The notes: generated by a model from the letters alone, not told the origin. A stretch of 64,000 nucleotides of DNA from Candidula unifasciata (GCA_905116865.2 CAJHNH020008537.1:238059-302058); one strand, 5' to 3'. Positions 12,501-27,500 are shown, counted from the stretch's first letter. Made by a program: numbers and translations.

Positions 12501-15500
12501 CTGGGATACCATCTGGGCCTGACGCCTTTCCTTCCTTAAGAAGATTTATAGCTTTTCTAATTTCCTCTTTGGATGGTATCTCACAGTTGATATCCAGTTC
12601 CATTTCTAAAGGCTGGATATCTGGGGGAACCTCTGGGCCTGGTCTGTTTAGAAGCATTTCAAAATATTCAACCCATCTGTCCATTTGATCTTTAGTGTTA
12701 GTAAGTACCTTTCCTTGAACAATTTTTGATTGATCCAGTTGGCTGACTATATTTACCTACTAATTTTCTTGTGTTACTGTAAAGTTCTCTGAGGTTTACT
12801 TTTGCTGCTACTGTCTCCGCTTCTTGTGCTAGATCATTTAGATATTTCACTTTATCTGCCCTAATATGCCTCCTAACTTCCTTGTTGGCTTCTGTGTAAT
12901 TCTCCTGAGCTCTAGCTTTAGCAGCTCTAGTTTTGCTATTGTTTAATTCTGCCTTTTTACTTTTCCTATCTTCAATTAGTTTAATGGTTTCTGGTGTTAT
13001 CCATGCTTTATGTTTTCTTTCTTTCTTGCCAAGAACTTCTACACAAGATTCATTCCAGATTCCTTTGATCTGATCCCAGCAGACTTCTGTGTTGACATCT
13101 TCAGCTAACTGCTGCAACACCTGGTACTTATTAGAGACCGTAACTGAGAACTGTTCCTTAATTTCTTTATCTCCGAGAAAGCCTACATTATATTGGTTTC
13201 TATGATTATAAGATGTTATATATCTTTTTAGTTTCAACTTGATTTTACTTATCACCAGGAAATGGTCAGTAAATACATCGGCACTTCTGAAAGCCCTAAC
13301 ATCGTAAAGGGATCTAAACTTTTTGTTAATACATATGTGGTCAATTTGATTAGTTGTCTTATGGTCTGGTGATTCCCATGTTGCCTTGTGTATACTTTTA
13401 TGGGGAAAAATGCTTCCACCATAACATACTGATTCACATGTGTACACTGGCATATAGTTTATGTTTTTGAAATTTTGTCTAGACTTTAATAACTTTATTG
13501 CAGTCTCCTTATTTCAAAAACCAGCATAAATAACACTTTTACATCTGTTGCTGGAGACTGAGTACCTCCAGATTTGTATGTGGTCCTGAAACTTTGGTCA
13601 TTGACATTTAAGTACTGGTATCATGTAGAAATAAATAATGTATTGTAATTTTTAGGTTTTTTCTTTTCCAGTTACGAGACTACCATCTAGGAGACAATTT
13701 TCCGGTGATCACAGGTATATCTGTGGAAAGATCTGATGTGTTCAGGGACACGATACAGGTCAGAGTTTATAGGTTAAATAGTGTGTATTGTACTGAACAA
13801 CTGTTCCTTCCTCATTGTGATTTAGTTCTGAGGTGCCCCATTATGAGGAGAGCTAATTGACTGCAGCTCCCAGTATGGTTCTGGTGCCCCATTATGAGGA
13901 GAGCTAATTGACTGCAGCTCCCAGTATGGGTCCGATGCTCCATTATGAGGAGGGCTAATTGACTGCAGCTCCCAGTATGGGTCCGATGCTCCATTATGAG
14001 GAGAGCTAATTGACTGCAGCTCCCAGTATGGTTCTGGTGCCCCATTATGAGGAGAGCTAATTGACTGCAGCTCCCAGTATGGGTCCGATGCTCCATTATG
14101 AGGAGGGCTAATTGACTGCAGCTCCCAGTATGGGTCCGATGCTCCATTATGAGGAGAGCTAATTGACTGCAGCTCCCAGTATGGGTCCGATGCTCCATTA
14201 TGAGGAGGGCTAATTGACTGCAGCTCCCAGTATGGTTCAGGTGCCCCATTATGAGGAGAGCTAATAGACTGCAGCTCCCAGTATGGTTCAGGTGCCCCAT
14301 TATGAGGAGGGCTAATTGACTGCAGCTCCCAGTATGGTTCAGGTGCCCCATTATGAGGAGAGCTAATTGACTGCAGCTCCCAGTATGGGTCCGATGCTCC
14401 ATTATGAGGAGAGCTAATAGACTGCAGCTCCCAGTATGGTTCAGGTGCCCCATTATGAGGAGGGCTAATTGACTGCAGCTCCCAGTATGGTTCAGGTGCC
14501 CCATTATGAGGAGAGCTAATAGACTGCAGCTCCCAGTATGGTTCAGGTGCCCCATTATAAGGAGGGCTAATTGACTGCAGCTCCCAGTATGGTCTAGGTG
14601 CCCCATTATGAGGAGAGCTAATTGACTGCAGCTCCCAGTATGGGTCCGATGCTCCATTATGAGGAGAGCTAATAGACTGCAGCTCCCAGTATGGTTCAGG
14701 TGCCCCATTATGAGGAGGGCTAATTGACTGCAGCTCCCAGTATGGTTCAGGTGCCCCATTATGAGGAGAGCTAATAGACTGCAGCTCCCAGTATGGTTCT
14801 GGTGCCCCATTATGAGGAGGGCTAATTGACTGCAGCTCCCAGTATGGTTCTGGTGCCCCATTATGAGGAGGGCTAATTGACTGCAGCTCCCAGTATGGGT
14901 CCGATGCTCCATTATGAGGAGAGCTAATTGACTGCAGCTCCCAGTATGGTTCCTGTGCCCCATTATGAGGAGGGCTAATTGACTGCAGCTCCCAGTATGG
15001 GTTCGATGCTCCATTATGAGGAGGGCTAATTGACTGCAGCTCCCAGTATGGTTCCGGTACCCTATTATGAGGAGGGCTTATTGACTGCAGCTCCCAGTAT
15101 GGTTTCGGTGCCCCATTATGCTTCCTCCGTCCCAAGCATGTCGTAGGAGTTGACTAATTGGCTTCCTTCAAGGTCGCAGTGCATCTAAGAGGCAAGGAAC
15201 TAACAGTCTCCATACAAGTAAGCAAGATTTGCAAGTAGCACTCATGATTTGAAACAGGACTGGAGTCCAGAAGTAGACAAGCAGCCAGAACTTTTACAGC
15301 CAGTGAACACTAGCAAGAGAAGAGAATCGACTGCAGTCACTGGGGCATATAGACAGAATGACAGAAGCTAAGTGTGACTAGTAAGACCAACCCCCATTTA
15401 GAAAAAGTCTTCCACAAGTATGGGGTTTCATGGCCATTGTTGCCATCGCATGTATTTACTGTATTTCAGCTCTCAACCTTTCTACAGTTTAAAAAATATT

Positions 15501-18500
15501 ATTTATATTTCTTTTCCCTTCCTGATTTTCTTTCTCTCCACTCAACATAGTCTATAGCTTTTTGTTTTCATGAATCTACCAAGTATCTATATCATTTGTG
15601 TTCCCCGATGTAATTAATTATTAGTCATTGGGGCATATAGACAGAATGGCAGATACCAGAGAGAGAGTTTCTGTTCGAAACTAAATTGTTAGAATAATTA
15701 ATGATTGTATTCACTTGTTTCAAAGACTCTAGATCTGAAGGCTCGTATAACTTACGATGGAGGTTTCCAAATTGCTATTGATGCAGCCTTGCCTTTTCAC
15801 CGCATGGCTTTTGTGTCTGTGAAAGTGCTAAAACTTCGAGGAGTTTTGCGTCTGCAGCTCACTCAGCTACCATTCAGCCATTGGAGTGCATCATTTTATG
15901 AGGTAATTTTCCATTTTTCTTTTCAAAACTGAATAATAAATGTTTTGCTATGGTAGAAACTGGGAGGGTAACTAAGTCAGTAACCACACTATTCACCCTC
16001 TCCCCAAAGCAAAAAGCTGGCACCATCAAAATAAACGAAATACCCCTGAGAGATGATAAAGAGCCCACATACCTAGGAGTCACATTTGATGACAGGTTGA
16101 CATGGAGAAAACATATCAACAAGGCAGCAACCAAAGCCAGGAGGAAGACAGCAATACTAAGAAAACTAAGTGGAACCACATGGGGAGCAGATGGGAAAAT
16201 ACTCAATAAAGTATACAAGCAGAGCATACTTCCACACTTGGAATATGGGTCAACTGCATGGTGTTCAGCATCTAGTACCACATTAAAGGAGTTAGACAAA
16301 GTGCAAAATCAAGCGCTCAGAGTCATCACAGGAGGGATGAAATCAACCCCCATATTAGAAATGGAGAAAGCTGGGAAAACACAGGCACTGAGAGAACGCA
16401 GAGATACAAAGTTGCAAATACAAGCTGAAAAGTTCCTCAGTATGCCAGATCACCCGATGGAAAATAGATTTAAGAACCTAGCCTTGGGACGGTTTAAAAA
16501 GAAGCAGCTTTATACACCAAGCAAAAAGAATATGTAGACAAACTCCTGACCTTCCAGAAATTGGCTGCCCACTAAAAAGTATTCCGGAACAAACCCCATG
16601 GAGAGAAAAATGTAAACTAACGGTACAAATCCAGACAAATGTGAAAGGGATATTTGACAAGAAAGAGCAAGATAGTGTACAACGCAAAATGGCCACCCTC
16701 AGTTATATTGATGAAGAATACCCACAAGAACAATGGGTCAGAGTCTATACAGATGGGTCCGCAGAAAGTGCAGTTAGAAATGGTGGTGCTGGAGTGTACA
16801 TCGAATTCCCAGATGGTACTAGGGATAAGTCCAGCGTACCAACCGGGAAGTACTGCCATAACTACGATGCAGAAACCCAGGCTATTAAGATAGCTACAGA
16901 GAAACTGCTAAATACCAACCTTGGCTCACAGTATGTGGTAATGCTTACAGATGCTAAATCAGTACTTGAAGCACTCCAGTCTAGGAAACTACCAGAATTG
17001 CAAACACTGCTGACACAACTCAGCGTTCAGCGAAGAGTCGTAATGCAGTGGATACCGTCTCATTGTGGAGTGCCTGGAAATGAGAAAGCTGATCAACTGG
17101 CAGGGGAAGGTGCGAAAAAAGAGCAGCCAGATGTACCAGTCACATACCACCAAAAGAAAAGAATCATTAAATCGATCAGGAAACCACCAGCCCCAGCACA
17201 AGACGACTATTTTATTATGGACAGACCAGAACAAGTCATTATCTTCCGCCTCAGAACAGGGCACAACCGATTACGTAACCACATGTTCACAAAATTCAAG
17301 ATAGGTGTATCAGCCATGTGCACCTGTGGAAATGTGCCCCAGACCGCAGAGCATGTACTCCAGGACTGCACCGAATTTGACACATTAAGGCAAACCTTTT
17401 GGCCAGAAAGAACAACAGTGGAACGTAAACTCTATGGACCACTGAATGAACTAACAACGACAGTGAAATTTATACAAGAGACAAAACTGCTGATATAGAT
17501 AACTTATTTCAGGCGAACGAAAGAAGAAGAAGAAGTAACCTTCTCTGAACCAGTTCTAAATGACATAGAAGGACAGCAAATCAAATGGTTTGCCCAACTA
17601 GTGAGAATGCCTTGTCACGCCATACCTTGCAAGGCATACACTAAAAGAAAGGGACATAGAGCATGAGGTAGACCAAGAATAAAATGGAAAGATAACATCA
17701 GAGAAACTCTGGAACAGCACAAAGTTGAGGTAGCCAGAAGAGCGAGAAGCAGAAGCTTAAATCGCTCAAGACTAGAAGCGGTACAAAAGGGAGTGAAGAA
17801 GGAAAAAAAGGGAAATGATTTGGCATTGTTTTGATAACTTGGTAACTTGGTGACATCGGGCAGAATTGATCGGAAAAGAGCAGAGAAAAAAGTAGACTAA
17901 GAGACATGATGCCTAATGGTCTGAAGCAAAGGCACGGTGGAATATCATTAGTTGAATTTATTTAAAATACAGTGACTTAGATATGTAGAGAGACATGAGT
18001 GCCTGTACAACTGCATAGGGAACATGATGATGATGATGTAAAATGGTTAGTTAATCAAAATATCAGCTAGTGATATGTGATGGTAACTATCATTAACTGA
18101 TAATGCAAACCCACTTAGAGAGAATTCCTTGTGCTGCCATACCATACACCAAAGGAATGAAGGTAAGTAGAGGAGCTCAGGGCAGACAATAAACAGTGTG
18201 AAACACTGATGTCAGAGAAACTCTACAGCAGTATGATGTGTCTGTGGTAGAGGTGGCCAACAGAGTTTCATCTTAAACCTTGTAACATCCTCAACACCCA
18301 AAGTGATACAAGAAGTAGCCAAGAGACAATAATATCAAGAGTATGTTTGATAGTAAAGTAAAGGACCCTTTACTCATACCTTTATGCATATTGGGCATAT
18401 TAGGCTAGACCTATATTTTATAGACCAACTGACACTCAGTGGGTGATTTGGTCAGTATCTTGCCAGCCGCCTTTACATCCCAGGACTTTACCTGGTACTT

Positions 18501-21500
18501 GCTCAAGGCTGGGTCAACCTAAGAGCCCAAGTCATTTTTGAAACAAGTTTGACTCCATTCGGATTCAAACCCACAATCTTCAGATTAGCAGGTGAACATC
18601 TAGCCACTACACTACATCAGTTCCTGAGCATGTATGATGTTGATTTATTAACTGGTTATAAGAAATATATGTGTAAAGTCTGGGAGTTGTAATTGTAAAG
18701 TGTATGTGTGAATTCTGGGGGATGTATTTGTAAAGTGTATGTGTGAAGTCTGGGAGTTGTAAAGTGTATGTGTGAAGTCTGGGAGTTGTAAAGTGTATGT
18801 GTGAATTCTGGGGGATGTATTTGTAAAGTGTATGTGTGTCACAACCCTGTGAGTACAGTCAGTGGCGGAATGTACCACACCGTAAGGTGTGCGTGTTGAG
18901 ATGACACCCCAGGGTTGACACAAAGGTCAGGGCCGTGACTGGTCAAGTCTGTTCTGTTATTGCACGGCGAAACCAGCGCTCAGGATAAAGCGTTTGGCCA
19001 CGGCAAGAAAGAGGGAACTGTGTTGTGGACACATCTGCAACACGATTACCGCTTTTGGGACTGAGCTGGTGAACGGGGTCAAGAGACACGAGGTAGAGAG
19101 AACAGGGGACATTCGGTGTGCGACGGTCAGAGAGGAAGCAGACGTTTAGCAAGACAGTGATAGTGTATTAGAGTTAGGATATTTCTGTTAGTGACTGCAT
19201 AGTTTATGTACAGTGTTCTGTTAGAATAGGATAGTTCTTGTGTAGGGTATTTATACATGTTCTGTGAGAGAATGTCTAACCTTGGCACTCTGACCCTGTA
19301 CTAGACAGAGGCTGTGACAGTTTGGTTGGTCAGTGTGTCAATAGTTAAGAGCGTATCTCGTGACCGTGTGGTTTGGACACCAGGAGATTGCTTGTGGGAC
19401 GTACTGGGAGCGAGGCGACTGTAAAGCTCATTCGGCCAGAGGGTCCAGGCAATAGGTGGCCACACAGCGGGAAGTCAACTGTCTATTGTATTACCTGTAC
19501 TTACAATAAAGATTGTCGTGTGTGCTCTGTGTGCGTTCGGGTTCAGTGTGTGTTAAAGGTTAGTCTGTCTGTCATAGGCTCAGTTACGAGCCACGGACCA
19601 GCAAGGTCACCCAGAGGTCTGTGACAATGTGTGAAGTCTGGGAGTTGTATTTGTAAAGTACATGTGTGAAGTCTGGGAGGTGTAATTGTAAAGTACTTGT
19701 GTGAAGTCTGGGGGGGGGGGGTGTATTTGTAAATTGCATGTGTTAGGTCTTGGAGTTGCAATTGTAAAGTGTATGTGTGAAGGCTGGGGGAGGGAGGGGG
19801 GGGTGTATTTGTAAAGTACTTGTGTAAAGTCTGGGGGGGGGAGGAGGGGTGTAATTGTAAAGTGTTCGTGTTAAGTCTGGGGGAGGGGGGTGTATTTGTA
19901 AAGTGCATGTATGAAGTCTGGGGAAGGGGGGGGGGGTGTATTTGTAAAGTGTATGTGTGAATTATGGTGGGTGTATTTGGAAAGAACATTTGTGAAGTCT
20001 GGGGGGTGTAATTGTAAAGTGTTTGTGTTAAGTCTGGGGGGGGGGGGTGTATTTGTAAAGTGCATGTATGAAGTCTGGGGGGTGTATTTGTAAAGTACTT
20101 GTATGAAGTCTTCGGAGGGCGTGGGGGTGTGTTTGTAAAGTGTATGTGTGAGATAAATGTCTACAAATGTGCATGGTTATACCTGCAGGAACCAGAACTT
20201 GAACTGGATGTCACAGCGCAGCTCGATGGCCGTCCTATGCCCAAGCTGAAAAATATAATTGCAAATCAGGTTAGCTGTACTTTCTTTCATTTCAGTTTTA
20301 AGAGTTTCTCAGTTCAGTTTCAGGTCAGCCTGTCTGTTCCAATTCAGTTTCAGTCTCTTTCTCCTGTGTGGATTCAGGGTTCCCATTTTGGGTTAGGATT
20401 GGGGGGGGGGGGGATTGGGGAATAGATCCCCTGTCTCCTTAACAAGCATGTCATAAGGGTTGACTAATTATGTTTTTCATTCGAAGTCAAAGGGCATCAG
20501 CTTGAGAGGTGAGGAACTAACAGTCTGCATACAAATAAACCTAATCTGTAAAATAGATGTGCACACAAAACAAACTCTAGTTCTGAAAAAAAAACCAAAA
20601 ACTCAAGTTCTGGAACAAGACTAAAGTCCAGAAGTGGATGAACAACCAGAACTTTCCGCTAGATTTTACAGCCAGTGGACATGAAGAAGAAAAGTCTCTT
20701 TCAGAGTCTGTCCTTTAATTTAGTTTCACTGCAGAACATTCCTATCTGTCCAGTTTCAGTTCACGGTCTCTGAGTCCAGACTCTTTTTATTTTTCCTGGT
20801 AATATTAAGTTCGGAGTCTCTTTTTAGTTGTATACTGACCAGTTAGTCACTATATCTTTTGTGTGTTGTAAGAAATGACTGACAAGTTATTGTTGTGTTT
20901 CATAAGCCCACACACACACACACACTAGCCATTATGTGACATCTTCTGTTGTAAGAAAAGATTGTCTGTTGTATGTTGTAAGCCATACATTATCTATTAA
21001 GTATTGTAATCTGTTGTATGTTGTAAGCACAGACTTGGCATTATGTGACATAATCTGCTGTATGTTGTAAAAGTCTGACTAATGATTGACCACTTATCTT
21101 TTGTATGTTGTAAGCACAGACTTGGCATTATGTGACATAATCTCTTGTACATTGTTTGTTTCCAGATTCGCAAGATCATCCGGAAGAAGCACACTCTACC
21201 GATGTACAAGATGAGATACAAGCCATTCTTTCAGCCTCGGCCTGACCCCGGGCTAGCCATGGACACACGTATTCACATAGATGGGGCCGAACTGGGCTGT
21301 GGCATTCTGGAGGTGACGGTGGTGGAAGCAAACAGGCTGCCAGTGGTTGTCAAAGGGGCTAAGGTTTACTGTACCGTGTCTGTAGGTATGTACTTCTCCT
21401 TCATTCTTCTCCTTCATTCTTCTTCATTCTTCTTTTGTTAGGAGGGTGTCACAACTAACTTGCACTTCCGAGGTCAGTGTGTCCATCTCTAGCATGCTTT

Positions 21501-24500
21501 TGTGTACAGTTTACTTCTTCTAGAAAGACATTTCTTCATTTTCCTCATCATCATCATCATCATCTTCTTCTGCTCTTTCTTCTTCTTCTTCTTCTGCTTT
21601 TGTTTCCTCTGCTTCTTCTTTTTGCTTTCCTCCTCCTCTTCTTCTTTTTCTTCACTGTATTCTTTTACTTCTCAATTTGCTTCATTCACTTTTACAAGGG
21701 CGGTTATTACTTTGTGGTAAAATTTACATCTAGACTGATATCTATATCTTTCGGACCAGCACATCTAGTTATAACAATTCATTAATTAGTTACCTTTTAG
21801 GACATGCTTATGATGCGTCAACATCTGTGGCTTAGGTGCTGTGAACACACTTCGTCATGCTGGTGTGCCAGATTCAATCCCAGATGCAGAGTTTGGCAGC
21901 AGAACGTCTTTCATTGGTTTCCACAGTAGTACTGAGCGCTGACCATTACCGAACGTATAGTTTGTCTTGAAAAAACAACAACCCACCACAGCCAAGAAAT
22001 GCTGGGGTTGGATCTGCAACATCCTGTAAATGATACACAACTAACTGTCTCACTAACCAGCTCTCACGCCTCGTGCCGGCAGTAATGGTGACAATATGAT
22101 GTTGACTACCACCTATCAAGTGTCTATTGTTGCATAAGAAAAGGATTTAAGCATCATGTGCTTGATCCGCCCTGACATAAAAAGGGTCTTGTGTCTTTCA
22201 AATTTTTTTTTTTTTAAATTAAAAAAAAATATATTTGCAGATGAGCTACCATGGAAAGAGCAGATGTTGAAGGAGAGGAAGACCCGGGTGATGATGAATG
22301 TAGAACTGGTGAAAAACTCTACTGACCAGTCTCTGGGAATGATGGTGAAGGATGTAAGTTAGACATATGTTTGATATTTTTGTGGAGGTTTTGATTGGTG
22401 TGTTATAAGAACAGGTAGAGGGATTGTCTGATTCTTGGTAGTAAAATAATGCATAAGTTAGATGTTGTAAGGACCCTTTGGGAGTGAGTAAACAGTGCAT
22501 AGTCACACACAAACTATCCCTGTCTGAAGAGAATGATGCAGTGAGCAGTGACCAGGGGATCTGGCCGGTGCTGAGCACTTGGGGATGGGTGAGATAGTCA
22601 TACAGTCAGACTGTTACTGGTACCACTGGAATTTGAAATCTGCACTTGCTGATGATAGGGACGGAGCACTCGTGGGAATTTTTAGATAGTGCTTGTTAGG
22701 AGGGCAGTAAGCATGTTCTTTTTTTCCCCCCTAAAAATTGGATTCTAGAACCCACACAGAAATATGTTGTTTTATTTGGTCATTTCTGCGTTATAATATA
22801 TTATCATTTGTGGGGAGATGGGATTTGTAATGTTTTAGTTCTTCTTCTTCTTCTTCGCGTTCACCAGCTGTAAACTCTGGCAGAAGGTTCTAGTTGCTCA
22901 TCCACTACTGAACTGCAGTCCTGCTCCAGAACCTGAGTGTTGTGTGTGCATCAGTTTTACAGATCTCATTCTCTTGAATACAGACTGTTGGTTCCTTGCC
23001 TCTCCGGTAGATGCACTCCGACTTCAAAGGAAGCTCCCCAATTAGTCGACTCTTACGACATGCTTTTGGGGAGGCAGTGGGTCTATTCTTGTTGTCCCCA
23101 CAATGGGGCCCCGGAACCCACACGGGGGTATGTTTTAGTTAATTATTGTCAAGCTGGCATAATTTGGCCTTTCAGCCAAAACATACTTTTTCAGGCATAT
23201 TTTTTCACTGGTTTAGCCTTCTCGGTTGGTTTCATGGGACATGACATAGCCTTGTTTGTGTGGTGTCCTCATTATCTACAGGTGTTTTCCCTAGAGAACC
23301 TGTCCAGGGCAGCCATGCACAGACTGCTTGGGCCTCAAGAGAAAGCAGTGGCAGAATATGGGCATTCCCTGCTATCCAGGGAGGCTTCCATAAATGCAGA
23401 GCTAACACATGACGCTCTGATCCTGGACTCTCGCAAGGAATCATCTCCTCCTACACATGACTAGTTAACCTCATATATGTACACTAAGCTTCTAGCTCAT
23501 CACCGGCTGAGATCTTTAGAAATCAACAGGAAGTGGCTCATAGATCTGAGACTTCGATGATACGACTTCTAAGACTGGTGTGTCACACAGTAGGTCATTT
23601 GTTGGTTAGACATCTAAAACATTGTTCAACACATTTGATTTCATGAAACACCAGTTTATTGCCTTTTACGTCATGCTTCTTTGGTGAGTGGTTTTTTTTG
23701 GGGGGGGGGGGGGGGGGGGGGGGATTTTGATGTTTTTCCTCCATCTCAGATTGGGGAACCAGATCCCATGTGGGTATGCCAGAAAATGGCAGGAACCCGT
23801 GAATTCAAAGATGAGCATCTTATCCACTGGATAGGCAGTTGCTGTGCTTGTGTGTTAATGGTCCCCATATATACCTACCGATAATTGTTACATTTGTTCC
23901 CAGGAGCTGTTACCAGACAGGCTTCACCCAGTAGTGATGATTGGTGAGGTCAGCGTGGGGTCTCCAGCACACATGGCTAACATTCAGCAGGTGAGATGGT
24001 GATGGTTTCATAGTCCTGTTTCATTGTCATCCTGGTGTCTTGTTTCATTGTCATCCTGGTGTCTTGTTTCATTGTCATCCTGGTGTCCTGTTTCATTGTC
24101 ATCCTGGTGTCTTGTTTCATTGTCATCCTGGTGTCTTGTTTCATTGTCATCCTGGTGTCTTGTTTCATTGTCATCCTGGTGTCTTGTTTCATTGTCATCC
24201 TGGTGTCCTGTTTCATTGTCATCCTGGTGTCTTGTTTCATTGTCATCCCCTGGTGTCTTGTTTCATTGTCATCCTGGTGTCTTGTTTCATTGTCATCCTG
24301 GTGTCTTGTTTCATTGTCATCCTGGTGTCTTGTTTCATTGTCATCATGGTGTCTTGTTTCATTGTCATCCTGGTGTCTTGTTTCATTGTCATCCTGGTGT
24401 CTTGTTTCATTGTCATCCTGGTGTCTTGTTTCATTGTCATCCTGGTGTCCTGTTTCATTGTCATCCTGGTGTCTTGTTTCATTGTCATCCTGGTGTCCTG

Positions 24501-27500
24501 TTTCATTGTCATCCTGGTGTCTTGTTTCATTGTCATCCTGGTGTCTTGTTTCATTGTCATCCTGGTGTCCTGTTTCATTGTCATCCTGGTGTCTTGTTTC
24601 ATTGTCATCCTGTGTGTCTTGTTTCATTGTCATCCTGGTGTCTTGTTTCATTGTCATCCTGGTGTCTTGTTTCATTGTCATCCTGGTGTCTTGTTTCATT
24701 GTCATCCTGGTGTCTTGTTTCATTGTCATCCTGGTGTCCTGTTTCATTGTCATCCTGGTGTCCTGTTTCATTGTCATCCTGGTGTCTTGTTTCATTGTCA
24801 TCCTGGTGTCTTGTTTCATTGTCATCCTGGTGTCTTGTTTCATTGTCATCCTGGTGTCTTGTTTCATTGTCATCCTGGTGTCTTGTTTCATTGTCATCCT
24901 GGTGTCTTGTTTCATTGTCATCCTGGTGTCTTGTTTCATTGTCATCCTGGTGTCTTGTTTCATTGTCATCCTGGTGTCTTGTTTCATTGTCATCCTGGTG
25001 TCTTGTTTCATTGTCATCCTGGTGTCTTGTTTCATTGTCATCCTGGTGTCTTGTTTCATTGTCATCCTGGTGTCTTGTTACATTGTCATCCTGGTGTCCT
25101 GTTTCATTGTCATCCTGGTGTCTTGTTTCATTGTCATCCTGGTGTCTTGTTACATTGTCATCCTGGTGTCTTGTTACATTGTCATCCTGGTGTCTTGTTT
25201 CATTGTCATCCTGGTGTCTTGTTTCATTGTCATCCTGGTGTCTTGTTTCATTGTCATCCTGGTGTCCTGTTTCATTGTCATCCTGGTGTCTTGTTTCATT
25301 GTCATCCTGGTGTCTTGTTTCATTGTCATCCTGGTGTCTTGTTTCATTGTCATCCTGGTGTCTTGTTTCATTGTCATCCTGGTGTCTTGTTTCATTGTCA
25401 TCCTGGTGTCCTGTTTCATTGTCATCCTGGTGTCTTGTTTCATTGTCATCCTGGTGTCTTGTTTCATTGTCATCCTGGTGTCTTGTTACATTGTCATCAT
25501 GGAGTCTTGTTACATTGTTATCATGGAGTCTTGTTACATTGTCATCATGGAGTCTTGTTACATTGTCATCCTGGTGTCCTGTTTCATTGTCATCATGGAG
25601 TCTTGTTACATTGTCATCCTGGTGTCCTGTTTCATTGTCATCATGGAGTCTTGTTACATTGTCATCATGGAGTCTTGTTACATTGTCATCCTGGTGTCCT
25701 GTTTCATTGTCATCATGGAGTCTTGTTACATTGTCATCATGGAGTCTTGTTACATTGTCATCCTGGTGTCCTGTTTCATTGTCATCATGGAGTCTTGTTA
25801 CATTGTCATCCTGGTGTCCTGTTTCATTGTCATCATGGAGTCTTGTTACATTGTCATCATGGAGTCTTGTTACATTGTCATCCTGGTGTCCTGTTTCATT
25901 GTCATCATGGAGTCTTGTTACATTGTTATCATGGAGTCCTGTTTCATAGTCATGTTTCATTGTCATCATGGAATCTTGTTTCATAGTCTTTGTTGAGTTT
26001 TATTTCAATAGCTAATCCCCCCCCCCCCCCCCCCCCCCTCAAAATTTGTACAAAAAGAAACCCTGAGTGTGTTTTGGGGGGCCAATTTTAGCAGAAGAAA
26101 GAATAGACTCACTGCCGTCCTAACAAGCGTGTCCTAAAAAGTGACTGATGAGTCATATTTCCATCAGAGTTGGACAGCATCTGTCTAAAAAGTGACTGAT
26201 AAGGGGTATTTCCATCAGAGTTGGACAGCATCTGGCTGAAAAGTGACTGATGAGGGGTATTTGCATCAGAGTTGGACAGCATCTGTCTGAAAAGTAGTAA
26301 ACCAGCAGTCTACATACAAATAAGCTGGATCTATAAAACAGAAGTGCACACAAAACTCAAGTTCCAGAACATACCAACGCCTAGAAGTGGACAAATGACC
26401 GTAACTTTCTGCCAGAATTTGCAGCTGATAAACACAAAGAAGATATACAAATAATCTCATCACAGTAACTGAATGTTACACCAGGAATATGTAAATGTGT
26501 TCACACCCAGATTGGATTTTTCTTTCTGCATTTCCCACATTGAATGTTTTGGAAGACGTTTGGATCTGTTGTGTGTGCTCTATCTGACCTGATGTATAAG
26601 TTTGGGTTTTTTCCCCCTCTAGAGTTGTTTTTAATGCTGTCTCTTTATCCCTTGCTACATGTTGTGGCTCTCTGTGGTGGTTGGTATTGGTATCAGGGCA
26701 TTCTCGTCAGATGGCCAAATGACTCCATCATATCACAATCAAATATACCAGTGATTCCCAAACTGAGCGCCACCGTTCACAGGGGCGCCGTGAAATATTC
26801 TAAGATACACAGTTTTTTTTTTTAATCTCTTACATACGAATAGTCATACTTTTATTTAGGTTAGGTCGCCATGGAAAATATTAATAAAAAAAGGTGTCGC
26901 GACTAAGAAATGTTTGGGAACCACTGACATATACTAGAAGTATTATTTTTATGGGTAGTCTCGAAATTCTAAAATTTTGCCAGGACAGTGGCCTGAAAAT
27001 CCTCTGGTTCTGAGATGTTGCTTATCTGCCATCACCATCGTTACTTATCACAGATAGGCTGCTAAACCGGCATTGCTGCATCGGCCAGTCCCTGAGTTAA
27101 TGGCACTGATTCTGTTTGCACCACACCACTTGAGCTGTATTTATCTAGGAGCCCCAGAATATGATCATATTTACTAAAAGTAGCAGGGAAGTGTGTGTGA
27201 GGGGAGGGATGGAGCTATTTTGTATTTTTTTGGGGTGCTCATTTAAGTCAAAAAACCTTTGTAATTCCCATCGAGCCTTTAGAGGTTGTGTTCATGGGAT
27301 GTGTTACCGTTTGAATTATTTTTTTTTTAAGGCTATTGACTAGGAATTCAATTTTCTGCACCATTTGTTTTTTTATTGACTATTCCCATTCTTTTATTGT
27401 TTTTAAACTATTAAATATATACAGTTTAACTTATTGAGTCCCAAGGAATGCATCATACGTTCATAGGTCCCGCCTAGAGGCCCAATGAATGCAAGATGCG

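Noticed and set aside
13812..15135. 437- and 400-codon minus-strand open frames with 17-residue repeats
   Set aside because: They come from the 51-bp array; both frames are open only because the unit is divisible by 3, and the unit derives from a SINE head.
24024..25996. Open frames of more than 600 codons on several frames
   Set aside because: They are products of a 24-bp tandem repeat whose length is a multiple of 3; no start context, splice support or non-repeat sequence.
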